Shown here in pieces: positions 8,901-16,747 of a DNA stretch of 64,000 nt (positions are counted from its first letter, which is position 1; every line of letters begins with the position of its first letter). The translations under genes and the position numbers were made by a program. Below the pieces are notes generated by a model. The model was not told the DNA's origin and ran no database searches. It saw only the letters and a program-made list of their open reading frames with translations. The stretch is from Bradyrhizobium commune (GTDB lineage Bacteria > Pseudomonadota > Alphaproteobacteria > Rhizobiales > Xanthobacteraceae): positions 5,580,001 through 5,644,000 of the forward strand of contig NZ_CP061379.1 in NCBI RefSeq assembly GCF_015624505.1, given 5' to 3'.

Positions 8901-11900
8901 AACGCCTTCGCCGGCGAGGTCACGCGCGTGGCGCGCGAGGTCGGCACCGAAGGCGAGCTCGGCGGCCAGGCCCAGGTGCCTGGCGTGGCCGGCACCTGGA
9001 AGGATCTCACCGACACCGTCAACTTCATGGCGGCGAACCTGACCGAGCAGGTCCGCGGCATCGTCAAGGTGGTGACCGCGGTCGCGAACGGCGACCTCAA
9101 GCAGAACCTCACCGTGAAGTCGAAGGGCGAGGTCGCCGCGCTTGCCGACACCATCAACAACATGACCGAGACGCTCGCGACCTTCGCCGATCAGGTGTCG
9201 TCGGTGGCGCGCGAGGTCGGCGTCGAAGGCCGATTGGGCGGTCAGGCCGACGTGCCCGGCGCGGCCGGCACCTGGAAGGACCTCACCGGCAACGTCAACT
9301 TGCTCGCGGCCAACCTCACCTCGCAGGTGCGCGCGATCGCGGAAGTTGCGACCGCCGTGACCAAGGGCGACCTCACCCCGTCGATCCAGGTCGATGCCCG
9401 CGGCGAGCTCGCCGAACTCAAAGACAACATCAACACGATGATCACGAATCTCCGTCTGACGACGGACGTGAACACCGAGCAGGACTGGCTGAAGACCAAC
9501 CTCGCAAAGTTCACCAACATGCTTCAGGGCCAGCGCGACCTCGCCACCGTTGGCCGGCTGCTGCTGACCGAGCTGTCGCCGCTGGTGAACGCGCATACCG
9601 GCGTGATCTACCAGGTCGAGAGCGAGGACAATCCGCAGCTGCTGCTGCTCGCATCCTATGCCGGCGACGGTGTTTATCCCTACCAGCGCGTGCTGCAATT
9701 CGGCGAGGGGCTGGTCGGCCAGTGCGCGCTCGACAGGCGGCCGCGCGTGGTCGCCGAGATTCCGTCCGACGTGGTGCCGATCAACTCGGCGCTGATCCGC
9801 GTCGCGCCGAAGAACCTCGTGGTGCTGCCGGTGCTGTTCGAGGGCCAGGTCAAGGCGGTGATCGAGCTTGCTTCGCTTGCCTCGTTCACGACCTCGCAGA
9901 TGACATTTTTGGAGCAGCTCACCGATTCCATCGGCATCGTGCTCAACTCGATCGAGGCGACGATGCAGACCGAAGGCCTGCTCAAGCAGTCGCAGCAGCT
10001 CGCCGGTGAGCTCCAGACCCAGCAACGCGAATTGCAGCAGACCAACGACCAGCTCGAGCAGAAGGCGCAGCAGCTCGCAGAACGCAACGTCGAGGTCGAG
10101 CGCAAGAACCAGGAGATCGAGCAGGCCCGCCGCGCGCTGGAGGAAAAGGCCACCGAGCTGGCGCTGACCTCGAAATACAAGTCCGAATTCCTCGCCAATA
10201 TGAGTCACGAGCTGCGCACGCCGCTGAACTCGATCCTGATCCTCGGCCAGCAGCTCACCGACAACCCGGACGGCAACCTCTCGGCCAAGCAGGTCGAATT
10301 CGCCCGCACCATCCACGGCGCCGGCACCGACCTGTTGAACCTCATCAGCGACATTCTCGATCTCTCCAAGATCGAGTCCGGCACGGTGACGGTCGACGCC
10401 GAGGAAATCCTCACCGCCAATTTGCTCGAGACCGTCGGACGGCCGTTCCGGCACGAGGCGGAGAACCGCAATCTCTCCTTCAAGATCGACGTCGATCCGA
10501 ACCTCGCACGCAGCATCGTCACCGACTCCAAGCGCCTCCAGCAGGTCCTGAAGAACCTGCTCTCCAACGCCTTCAAGTTCACCGGCGAAGGCGAAGTGCG
10601 GCTGAAGGTGGCCGGCGCGCTCGGCGGCTGGGGCACCGATCACCCGGTGCTGAACTCCGCGCCTGTCGTGATTGCGTTCGAGGTGTCCGATACCGGCATC
10701 GGCATTCCGCTGGAGAAGCAGAAGCTGATCTTCGAGGCATTCCAGCAAGCGGATGCCGGCACCAGCCGCAAATATGGCGGCACCGGCCTCGGCCTTGCGA
10801 TCAGCCGCGAGCTCGCGAGCCTGCTCGGCGGCGAGATCCATCTGCGCAGCGCGCCCGGCAAGGGCTCGACCTTCACGCTCTATCTGCCGCTGAAATATTC
10901 CGGCCCGACGCTGGCGCCGCGCGCTAACCCAGCACCGCAGCAATACAACCAGCCTCCGGCGCTTCAGCCGGCGACTACGGCCCCCGACCGTGCCATCGAG
11001 CAATTGCCCGACGACCGGCTCAACCTCGAGCCCGGCGACAGCATCCTGCTGATCGTCGAGGACGATCCGCATTATGCGCGCGTGCTGGTCGATCTCGCCC
11101 GCGACAAGGGTTTCAAGGTCCTGGTCGCCGCGCGCGGCGCGGAAGCGCTCGAGCTTGCCAAGCAGTATCAGCCGCGCGCGGTGTCGCTCGACGTGTTCCT
11201 GCCGGACATGCTCGGCTGGACCGTACTGAGCCAGCTCAAGCACAATCCGCTGACGCGTCACATCCCCGTGCAGATCATCACGCTCGACGAGGACCGCCAG
11301 CATGCGCTGGCGCGCGGCGCCTTCTCCTTCGTCAACAAGCCGACCACGACGGAAGGCGTCGCCGCCGCGCTGACGCAGATCAAGGAATATGCGCGGCCGC
11401 GGCGCAAGCGCCTCCTGATCGTCGAGGACAACGAAGCCGAACAGCTCTCGATCCGGGAGCTGCTGCATCACGACGACATCGAGATCGTGACGACTGACAC
11501 CGGCGCCGGTGCCCTCTCGACCTTGCGCGAGGCACCCTGCGATTGCGTGGTGCTCGACCTGCGGCTGCCCGACATGAGCGGCTTCGAGGTGCTCGATCAG
11601 ATTCGCCACGACGAAGCGCTGTCGAACATTCCCGTGGTGGTGTTCACGGGCCGCGAGCTGTCGGCCGAGGAGGATGCGGAACTCCACACCATGGCACGCA
11701 GCATCGTGGTCAAGGGCGTGGAGTCGCCGGAGCGCCTGCTCGACGAGACCGCGTTGTTCCTGCACCGCGTGATCACGGAACTGCCGGTCGAGAAGCAGCG
11801 CATGCTGGAGAAGCTGAACAGTTCCGACGAGGACCTGATCGGCAAGACCGCCCTGCTCGTCGACGACGATGCCCGCAACATCTTCGCGCTGTCGAGCGTG

Positions 11901-12209
11901 CTGGAACGGCGCGGCATGAGAGTGCTGACGGCGACCACCGGCCGCGAGGCGGTGACGCTGGTCGAATCCAACCCGGAAATCGCCATCGTGCTGATGGACA
12001 TCATGATGCCGCAGATGGATGGGTATCAGACCATCGGCGTGATCCGGGAGAACCCGGCCTTTTTGCGCCTGCCGATCATCGCGCTGACCGCGAAGGCGAT
12101 GAAGGGCGACCGCGAGAAATGCCTAGAGGCAGGCGCGTCCGACTATCTCGCAAAGCCCGTCAACACCGACCAATTGCTGCTTGCAATCCGCATGTGGCTG
12201 CATCGCTGA
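5913..12209 (+). CDS. Giant cytosolic poly-HAMP hybrid histidine kinase (HAMP array-GAF-HisKA-HATPase-3x REC)
   Basis: From the ATG at 5913 (after GGGGGAATC) the product has 2098 residues and no membrane segment. Order: divergent HAMP-like region (1-173), eleven tandem 92-residue HAMP units (174-1185), GAF (about 1200-1340), coiled coil, HisKA with phospho-acceptor His1432 in [13 protein letters not shown], HATPase with the N box and DTGIGIP and [10 protein letters not shown] glycine boxes, then three receiver domains with phospho-Asp at about 1760, 1882 and 2029. REC2 ends in VVKG rather than the usual KP. The architecture recalls fungal group III (Nik1/Os-1) osmosensing kinases, where HAMP and HAMP-like modules alternate. 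A REC-PAS-HWE kinase starts 13 bases after its stop. The input signal is unknown. Confidence 0.93.
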   Translation: MSDLDPGTASRSGRRVPKPKINGTSEPDSRQELLLALQAMRSGDFSVRMSGDYLGIDGKIADTFNEIIAANQRMAQQLELVGQVVGREGKTRQRVKFGLASGSWADMEGSVNTLIDDLLWPTREVTRAVAAVAQGDLLQTVKLDVDGRPLRGEFLQSANIVNTMIKQLGVFTSEVTRVAREVGTEGKLGGQAQVPEVTGVWKDLTESVNSMANNLTNQVRNIAEVTIAVANGDLSKKITVDVRGEILQLKEAINTMVDQLRSFASEVTRVAREVGTDGKLGGQAIVPGVAGTWKDLTDSVNAMCGNLTAQVRNIANVTTAVARGDLSRKITVDVRGEILELKDTINTMVDQLNSFASEVTRVAREVGTEGKLGGQAQVPGVAGTWKDLTDNVNFMASNLTAQVRNIADVATAIAGGDLSKKITVNVSGEILQLKETLNTMVDQLNAFAGEVTRVAREVGTEGRLGGQANVLGVAGTWKDLTESVNSMASNLTAQVRNIAEVTTAVAGGDLSKKITVDVRGEILELKDTINTMVDQLNAFAGEVTRVAREVGTEGKLGGQAVVRGVGGTWKDLTDSVNSMASNLTGQVRNIAEVATAVAKGDLSKKITVNVSGEILQLKETLNTMVDQLNAFAGEVTRVAREVGTDGKLGGQADVPGVAGTWKDLTDSVNSMAGNLTAQVRNIAEVATAIAGGDLSRKITVDVRGEILQLKDTLNTMVDQLNRFAGEVTRVAREVGTEGRLGGQANVPGVAGTWKDLTDSVNSMAGNLTAQVRNIAEVTTAVARGDLSRKITVDVKGEILELKNTINTMVDQLNAFAGEVTRVAREVGTEGKLGGQAEVQGVAGTWKDLTDNVNFMASNLTAQVRNIAEVATAIAGGDLSKKITVDVRGEILLLKDTLNTMVEQLRSFAAEVTRVAREVGTEGRLGGQAVVPGVGGTWKDLTDNVNLLAANLTTQVRNIAEVTTAVARGDLSRKITVDVKGEILELKNTINTMVDQLNAFAGEVTRVAREVGTEGELGGQAQVPGVAGTWKDLTDTVNFMAANLTEQVRGIVKVVTAVANGDLKQNLTVKSKGEVAALADTINNMTETLATFADQVSSVAREVGVEGRLGGQADVPGAAGTWKDLTGNVNLLAANLTSQVRAIAEVATAVTKGDLTPSIQVDARGELAELKDNINTMITNLRLTTDVNTEQDWLKTNLAKFTNMLQGQRDLATVGRLLLTELSPLVNAHTGVIYQVESEDNPQLLLLASYAGDGVYPYQRVLQFGEGLVGQCALDRRPRVVAEIPSDVVPINSALIRVAPKNLVVLPVLFEGQVKAVIELASLASFTTSQMTFLEQLTDSIGIVLNSIEATMQTEGLLKQSQQLAGELQTQQRELQQTNDQLEQKAQQLAERNVEVERKNQEIEQARRALEEKATELALTSKYKSEFLANMSHELRTPLNSILILGQQLTDNPDGNLSAKQVEFARTIHGAGTDLLNLISDILDLSKIESGTVTVDAEEILTANLLETVGRPFRHEAENRNLSFKIDVDPNLARSIVTDSKRLQQVLKNLLSNAFKFTGEGEVRLKVAGALGGWGTDHPVLNSAPVVIAFEVSDTGIGIPLEKQKLIFEAFQQADAGTSRKYGGTGLGLAISRELASLLGGEIHLRSAPGKGSTFTLYLPLKYSGPTLAPRANPAPQQYNQPPALQPATTAPDRAIEQLPDDRLNLEPGDSILLIVEDDPHYARVLVDLARDKGFKVLVAARGAEALELAKQYQPRAVSLDVFLPDMLGWTVLSQLKHNPLTRHIPVQIITLDEDRQHALARGAFSFVNKPTTTEGVAAALTQIKEYARPRRKRLLIVEDNEAEQLSIRELLHHDDIEIVTTDTGAGALSTLREAPCDCVVLDLRLPDMSGFEVLDQIRHDEALSNIPVVVFTGRELSAEEDAELHTMARSIVVKGVESPERLLDETALFLHRVITELPVEKQRMLEKLNSSDEDLIGKTALLVDDDARNIFALSSVLERRGMRVLTATTGREAVTLVESNPEIAIVLMDIMMPQMDGYQTIGVIRENPAFLRLPIIALTAKAMKGDREKCLEAGASDYLAKPVNTDQLLLAIRMWLHR
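6432..9467 (+). repeat. Eleven tandem 276-bp units encoding 92-residue HAMP modules
   Basis: Unit starts fall exactly every 276 bases (6432, 6708, 6984 and so on to 9192), each opening with [10 protein letters not shown] or a variant and containing GTWKDLT, QVRNIA, GDLS and NTMVDQL. Units 1-10 are very similar; unit 11 ([14 protein letters not shown]) and the second half of unit 10 are diverged. Units alternate between TTAVA/TIN and ATAIA/TLN types, with a phase slip between units 5 and 6. Long near-identical stretches make this a candidate for copy-number change by recombination. Confidence 0.95.
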
Positions 12210-12222
12210 GTGGGATCCACGA

Positions 12223-13716
12223 ATGGACCATGAAAAGGTCAACATTCTCCTCGTCGACGACCAGCCCGCCAAGCTGCTCGCTTATGAGGTGATCCTGAAG
12301 GAACTCGGCGAGAACCTCGTGATCGCCTCGTCCGGCCGCGAGGCGCTGGAGGTGCTGCTCAAGACCGAGATCGCAGTGATCCTGGTCGACGTTTGCATGC
12401 CCGAGCTCGACGGCTTCGAGCTCGCGGCGATGATCCGGGAGCATCCGCGCTTCCAGAAGACCGCGATGATCTTCATCTCGGCCATCCAGGTCTCCGACAT
12501 CGACCGATTGCGCGGCTACGAGATGGGCGCGGTCGACTACGTGCCGGTGCCGGTGGTACCGGAGGTGCTGCGCGCCAAGATCAAGGTATTCGCGGAACTC
12601 TACCGCAAGACCCGCGAGCTCGAGCGGCTGAACCAGGAGCTCGAGGACCGCGTCCGCGCGCGGACGGCGGAACTGGAGAACTCCACCTCGAAGTTGCGCG
12701 AGAGCGAGCAACGCCGCAGCATGGCTATCGCCGCCGGCAAGATGGGATCCTGGGACTGGGACTGGATCAACGGCGACTGGATGTGGGACGAAGGCCAGTA
12801 CCGTATTTTTGGCGTGACGCCGGAGACCTTCAGCGTCGGCTCCGCAAACATCCAGGCGCTGCTGCACCCTGACGATGTCGATCAGTTCCGACAGGCCATC
12901 GCCGCATTCAACACCGGCGCGCGTGCCTATGAGGGGGAATTCCGCGTCAGCCGGCCCGATGGCGAGGTGCGCTGGTGCGTCGGCACGGCCGCGGCAACGG
13001 TGGACGAGAGCGGGCGTGTGGTACGCGTCAGCGGCGTGACCGTGGACATCACAGAGCGCAAGCGCGCCGAGGAGCGGCAGAACCTCCTGGCGCGTGAAGT
13101 CGATCATCGCGCCAAGAATGCGCTCGCCCTGGCGCAGTCGATCGTGCGCCTCACCCGCGCCGACGAGGTCAAGGCCTATGTCAACGCGGTCGAGGGGCGC
13201 ATCAATGCGCTGGCGCGCGTGCACACCATCCTGTCGCTGTCGAGCTGGCAGGGCGCCGAGCTCTCCAGGCTGATCGAGGAGGAGCTTGCGCCCTATTCGC
13301 TCGGCGGTCAGATCAAGCTCGCGGGTCCCGAGGTGCAACTGCTGCCGGCGACCGCGCAGACGCTGGCGCTGGCGCTGCACGAGCTCTTCACCAACTCGGC
13401 CAAGTATGGCGCGCTCTCGACACGATCGGGACGGCTCACGATCGGCTGGCAGGCCGAGAACGACCTTCTGACGCTGACATGGGAGGAATCCGGCGGTCCG
13501 CTCGTCAGGACGCCGAAATCGCGCGGCTTCGGCACGCGAAGCCTGCTGGCGAGCGTCGAATCCCAGCTCGGCGGACAGGCGCAGTTCGATTGGCGTGCCG
13601 AAGGCCTGTTGTGCCGCCTCGAGGTGCCGTTGACGCGCAAGAGCGCGGCCACGTCGGCAGCGCAGGACAAGTTCGACGCCGGCGCCCCGCCTGAGCTCCA
13701 GCGCGCGTCGGGTTAA
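12223..13716 (+). CDS. REC-PAS-HWE family histidine kinase
   Basis: The product from the ATG at 12223 has 497 residues: an N-terminal receiver domain (Asp56 in ILVDVCMPELDG), a coiled coil, a PAS domain (about 170-290, closing ITERKRAEE), and an HWE-type kinase core with His295 in EVDHRAKNALALAQS, an N box in LHELFTNSAKYG and the WEESGG signature. The conserved Lys of the receiver is replaced (YVPVPVVPE). It starts 13 bases after the poly-HAMP kinase stop, so the two very likely form one operon and phosphorelay. No DNA-binding output partner is adjacent. Confidence 0.92.
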   Translation: MDHEKVNILLVDDQPAKLLAYEVILKELGENLVIASSGREALEVLLKTEIAVILVDVCMPELDGFELAAMIREHPRFQKTAMIFISAIQVSDIDRLRGYEMGAVDYVPVPVVPEVLRAKIKVFAELYRKTRELERLNQELEDRVRARTAELENSTSKLRESEQRRSMAIAAGKMGSWDWDWINGDWMWDEGQYRIFGVTPETFSVGSANIQALLHPDDVDQFRQAIAAFNTGARAYEGEFRVSRPDGEVRWCVGTAAATVDESGRVVRVSGVTVDITERKRAEERQNLLAREVDHRAKNALALAQSIVRLTRADEVKAYVNAVEGRINALARVHTILSLSSWQGAELSRLIEEELAPYSLGGQIKLAGPEVQLLPATAQTLALALHELFTNSAKYGALSTRSGRLTIGWQAENDLLTLTWEESGGPLVRTPKSRGFGTRSLLASVESQLGGQAQFDWRAEGLLCRLEVPLTRKSAATSAAQDKFDAGAPPELQRASG

Positions 13717-13934
13717 CGCGACGCGGCTACTTTTAGTCGGTGCGTCGGTCGAGGTTCGTCAGCGACGCGACCTTCGAGCCACGCTTCCGTTCGTGCGAGA
13801 TCGCGCAGCGCGGTGGCGTAACGGCGGGCCGCGCTACGCTCCGCGCCGCGCGGCAGCTTGCGGGCCTTGCGCAGCATGTCGGCCGCTGCATTGCGATAGG
13901 CCAGCGAGCGATAGAGAAAGACAACCTTGCCCAT
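13713..13934 (-). CDS. Small helical protein, unknown function
   Basis: From the ATG at 13934 the 73-residue product starts MGKVVFLYRSLAYRNAAADM and is a basic helical protein with AWLEGRV near the C-terminus. Longer starts at 13964 and 14036 are possible; I prefer 13934 because GGGAA lies at a fitting distance. Its stop overlaps the stop of the HWE kinase by four bases (convergent). It resembles the protein at 5453-5647 in size and in the Ala-Trp-Leu ending. Function is unknown. Confidence 0.65.
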   Translation of the reverse strand: MGKVVFLYRSLAYRNAAADMLRKARKLPRGAERSAARRYATALRDLARTEAWLEGRVADEPRPTHRLKVAASR

Positions 13935-14075
13935 ATCGAATGTTCCCGTGTTGTTGGTGTTCATCCTCGCAAGATCCGCATGAACCTCGAATGAAGCCCA
14001 CCGTGACAAATCGTTCATAGCGGATGGAACCTGCAATCACCGGCCGCGTTTCATGCAACATCGAGGGGCGGTTCC

Positions 14076-14345
14076 ATGCGTGCGAGAAAGTCGCCAAAAA
14101 AATCTCCAAGCCTGATCTCTTCCGCCGGCCTCATCAGGCTAATGACGCAGGCAATGATGGGCGCAGCGCTTGGTCTTGCCTTCACGCTCACGCTCATTCT
14201 GGCCAATCCTGCGATCGCGGAATTGGTGAACCATGGCGAAAGCGGGGCGGTCTTCGTCTTTGTGGTCTCGCTGGTGACGACATTTGCGATCGGTGCAGCG
14301 CTTACGGGCGTTGTGTTCATCCTCAACGAGGACAAGGAATCTTGA
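14076..14345 (+). CDS. Small two-TM membrane protein
   Basis: This 89-residue protein has a basic N-terminus (MRARKSPKKSPS) and two hydrophobic helices (about 24-47 and 57-83) joined by a short polar turn. It ends in a charged tail. The start is preceded by GAGGGGCGG. No family is recognised; the N-terminal positive charge predicts N-in/C-in topology at the inner membrane. Confidence 0.72.
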   Translation: MRARKSPKKSPSLISSAGLIRLMTQAMMGAALGLAFTLTLILANPAIAELVNHGESGAVFVFVVSLVTTFAIGAALTGVVFILNEDKES

Positions 14346-14440
14346 AGCCCGCGTGATGTACATGCGGCGCTTTGTTCGGAACTCCCGCGGCCAACGGCGG
14401 TTGGCTGCCTGCGTCAATTCAACTCAGGGAGTTCCCACGC

Positions 14441-14683
14441 ATGAAGACGACCAAGCTCGCTCTCGCCGTGATGCTAGCAACCAGCCTCACAGCCGCGCCG
14501 TTTGCCGCGCAGGCCAAATCGCACAAGGCGAAGCACGACTCCTCGACCTCGTCTTCGCAGACGACGGGCGCCAACACCAAGTCCAAGGGCAGCGATGCCT
14601 CGGGCCAGGGTGGTTCTGGCCCCGGCTCCGATCAGGGCGGCACCATGTCGAACAACAAGGGCGCCACGAGCAACACCAAGTAG
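14441..14683 (+). CDS. Small secreted Ser/Gly/Lys-rich protein
   Basis: The 80-residue product has a clear Sec signal peptide, MKTTKLALAVMLATSLTAAP, with likely cleavage after AQA. The mature part is low-complexity and hydrophilic (Ser, Thr, Gly, Lys), and is probably disordered in the periplasm. AGGGAG precedes the ATG. A strong intrinsic terminator follows 20 bases after the stop, so this is the last gene of its transcript. Function is unknown. Confidence 0.75.
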   Translation: MKTTKLALAVMLATSLTAAPFAAQAKSHKAKHDSSTSSSQTTGANTKSKGSDASGQGGSGPGSDQGGTMSNNKGATSNTK

Positions 14684-14700
14684 GCTCGCTGCAGTTCCCG

Positions 14701-14730
14701 AAGGGCCCCGCGACCGGCGGGGCCTTTTGC
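14701..14730 (+). terminator. Rho-independent terminator
   Basis: GGCCCCGC (14704-14711) pairs with GCGGGGCC (14717-14724) over a five-base loop and is followed by TTTT. It lies just downstream of the small secreted protein gene. Confidence 0.85.
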
Positions 14731-14742
14731 ATTGCTGCGCGG

Positions 14743-14943
14743 TCAAGGCCACATGGTCGGCGCGCGGGTCAGGGCCTCCCGGCCGGCCCGCTTCAGATCG
14801 TCGACCGAGCAGCGCCCCGTTCGTGCCGCTTCGCGCAGTTTCTCGGCAACACGCTCGCGCGTCGTCACCTCCGACCAGGGAATGCCGGCACAGACTTCAT
14901 CAAGCACCGCCCGCAGCAGGGCAGTCATTTCGGCATCCGGCAT
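14743..14943 (-). CDS. Small hypothetical protein (66 aa)
   Basis: The product begins MPDAEMTALLRAVLDEVCAG and is helical, with a conserved-looking RERVAEKLREAARTG core. GGAG lies eight bases before the ATG at 14943. It ends close to the terminator of the converging gene. I recognise it only as a type of small rhizobial protein with no assigned role. Confidence 0.68.
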   Translation of the reverse strand: MPDAEMTALLRAVLDEVCAGIPWSEVTTRERVAEKLREAARTGRCSVDDLKRAGREALTRAPTMWP

Positions 14944-15003
14944 TCACGAGCTCCGGCATGTCGCGTTGTGCGACCGCTTTAGCTGCGTCGGATGTCAGTG
15001 ATG

Positions 15004-15189
15004 TTAAGGCTTGCTGCCTGCGGAATTCGTCTTCACGAGATGGTCGAGCTGCGCCCGCTTGCGCGCGATCAGGAGCTGGGCCGCAGCGTCGTCGAGGCCC
15101 GCTCGCTGCAATTGGCGGATCGCGGAGCCAAGCTCGAGGAGCTCGGCGCGCAGTTTCAGGATCCGGTAGCTGTCCGGGTCGTCCTCCAC
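15004..15189 (-). CDS. Small helical protein (61 aa), GTG start
   Basis: The GTG at 15189 follows TTTGGAGG at a standard distance. The product, MEDDPDSYRILKLRAELLEL and onward, is an amphipathic helical hairpin rich in Leu, Arg and Ala. It forms a minus-strand group with 14743-14943 and 15240-15515. No domain is recognised. Confidence 0.65.
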   Translation of the reverse strand: MEDDPDSYRILKLRAELLELGSAIRQLQRAGLDDAAAQLLIARKRAQLDHLVKTNSAGSKP

Positions 15190-15239
15190 CGCGCGCCTCC
15201 AAACCTCTCAGCGGAGCAAAACTCCCAAGGGAGGATGTC

Positions 15240-15515
15240 TCAGCGGCGCACCGCCAGGCGTGCCGGCCTGCTCTCGCTCTTCAGCGGACGCAGACGAACC
15301 CGGTCGCGGACATCCGGCAGCACGTCGCCACCGCCGGCCGCCTTCCACTCGCCAATCAGCAGGTTGATTTTCCGGCGCAGATCGATCTGCGCCAGGGCCT
15401 TTTCGGTGCAGTCGCGGTCGCGATTGACGAGGTCGCGCACAGCTGCCTCGATGGAGGCCATCTCCAGCCTCAAGGCACTGACTTTACGTCGGATTTCATT
15501 AATTCTGTTGTCCAT
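15240..15515 (-). CDS. Small coiled-coil protein (91 aa)
   Basis: The product starts MDNRINEIRRKVSALRLEMA and continues as a long heptad-rich helix to about residue 60, then a basic Arg-rich tail. It is divergent from the DUF3072-like gene at 15577 across a 61-base AT-rich gap that probably holds both promoters. Function is unknown. Confidence 0.68.
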   Translation of the reverse strand: MDNRINEIRRKVSALRLEMASIEAAVRDLVNRDRDCTEKALAQIDLRRKINLLIGEWKAAGGGDVLPDVRDRVRLRPLKSESRPARLAVRR

Positions 15516-15576
15516 GGCTTGTTAGAACAAAATAAGAACATATAGTCAAGTCACGATTCCAGGATGGAGAGCGGAC

Positions 15577-15771
15577 ATGCAGGTTCAGGGTAAATACGAC
15601 GCCAAGGTTTTCCTGATGGAGCAGATGACCCGTGCGCAGGGGTTGAAGCTGAAACGGCTGAGCGAGGAGGCTTACCAGCCCGCGCAGTACGATCGGGATC
15701 TATCCTTCACTGAAGCGGCGCACCGCATCCAGGTGCTCGAGGCGGAGATTGAGCTGGCGAATTCGTTCTGA
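15577..15771 (+). CDS. DUF3072-like small protein
   Basis: The 64-residue product contains MTRAQGLKLKRLSEEAYQP and a C-terminal helix starting FTEAAHRIQVLEAEIE. The pattern of MTxxQ, LxxLxEEA, then SxxEAxxRIxxL resembles DUF3072, a small bihelical domain with a SAP-like look. GGAG is found upstream of the ATG. Its role is unknown, and the family call is by eye. Confidence 0.68.
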   Translation: MQVQGKYDAKVFLMEQMTRAQGLKLKRLSEEAYQPAQYDRDLSFTEAAHRIQVLEAEIELANSF

Positions 15772-15841
15772 GCGCGTGCCGCGCAATCAGGAACGTTGCC
15801 TGCGTCATCCGGTTCTCTCCCCGGGCCAAGGGAGAGAGTTG

Positions 15842-16099
15842 ATGGCACGCAAGGCAACGAAGCGCCGCTATTCGTCTAGCGCCGGCGACGATGTCGCGCG
15901 CGAGATGCGGCGCTACAAGAAGGGTACGGCGAAAAGCGGCCCCGGCGGCCGTGGCGGACGCGTGAAAAGCCGCAAGCAGGCGATCGCGATCGGCCTGTCA
16001 GAGGCACGCAAGAAGGGCAAGAAGGTCCCGGCGTCGAAACGGACGACGGCCAAGAAGTCTGCCAAGAAGAGGTCGGCGCGCAAATCCGCCAAGCGGTGA
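15842..16099 (+). CDS. Highly basic histone-like small protein (DUF6496 type)
   Basis: The 85-residue protein is over a quarter Lys plus Arg. It has a globular middle (EMRRYKKGTAKSGPGGRGG, then KSRKQAIAIGLSEARKKGKK) followed by an AAKKSAKKR-like tail. KQAIAIGLSEARK is the signature of the DUF6496 group found in rhizobia, and the tail resembles histone H1. Nucleic-acid binding is likely from charge alone. GGGAGAGAG precedes the ATG. Confidence 0.8.
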   Translation: MARKATKRRYSSSAGDDVAREMRRYKKGTAKSGPGGRGGRVKSRKQAIAIGLSEARKKGKKVPASKRTTAKKSAKKRSARKSAKR

Positions 16100-16111
16100 C
16101 ATTGGCCGGCG

Positions 16112-16474
16112 TCAGATCATGCTGCCCGGCATGAAGCAGCGGATCGAAATGCCAAACGCAGTCTTGACCGGCCAGACCATGGTGCGGCCGGCACGGTTCG
16201 GCTCAGTGATGACGGCATCATCGGGGACTTCGACCCACTGGCCATCGAGCCGCACCCGGTAATGCCCTTTGAACGATTCCCAATCGGGATCGGCCACAGC
16301 CACGCCATCCGCATCCGAGCAGCACGGACCGAGATGACTGCGCAGGCTGTCGAACCAGGGCTTCAGCGGCGAGTCGGCGTAGCGGCCGTCATCGCGCCCC
16401 AAGGCGCTTCCGGTCGACAGAACGAACGGCGCCACGAGCAGCGCGCACCTCAGCGAGAGCTTCAATCGATCCAT
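16112..16474 (-). CDS. Secreted hypothetical protein (120 aa)
   Basis: An N-terminal signal peptide (MDRLKLSLRCALLVAPFVLS) is followed by a mature domain with DSLRSHLGPCCSDADG, VRLDGQWVEVPDDAV and a C-terminal cysteine. This type is common in Bradyrhizobium and uncharacterised. I chose the ATG at 16474; a TTG at 16489 would add five residues. It converges on the basic protein gene ending at 16099. Confidence 0.75.
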   Translation of the reverse strand: MDRLKLSLRCALLVAPFVLSTGSALGRDDGRYADSPLKPWFDSLRSHLGPCCSDADGVAVADPDWESFKGHYRVRLDGQWVEVPDDAVITEPNRAGRTMVWPVKTAFGISIRCFMPGSMI

Positions 16475-16696
16475 GTCGGCACCGATCAATGCGAACCACC
16501 GGCCGGTTCCACAAGGCGGCCGGACGTCCGAAGTTCCACTCGGCGATTCACCTTGGCGTCTTCATTGCCGCCAAAGCGCAATACGCTACTCCTGAGTCTG
16601 GCCAGCGAACGCGGCTTTTTCGGACGAACCCGTCATCATTGCTGCCGTTAACGCGAATGTTATCGCCAGCCTGTGGGTATCTCGCAGGTGAGAACG

Positions 16697-16724
16697 AAAA
16701 AGGCGGCCCGCAGGCCGCCTTTTG
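16697..16724 (-). terminator. Rho-independent terminator downstream of degP-like gene
   Basis: GGCGGCC (16702-16708) and GGCCGCC (16713-16719) form a hairpin with a CGCA loop, flanked by an A-tract on the left and T-tract on the right. Read on the minus strand it is followed by five T residues, fitting termination of the protease gene that ends at 16748; it may work both ways. Confidence 0.85.
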
Positions 16725-16747
16725 GATTTGCGTCGACCAGTTCGGGC

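Noticed and set aside
5985-11765. A 1926-codon open frame antisense to the poly-HAMP kinase
   Set aside because: It mirrors the high-GC codon pattern of the real gene; its translation repeats with the same 92-residue period, has no ribosome site and no known domain.
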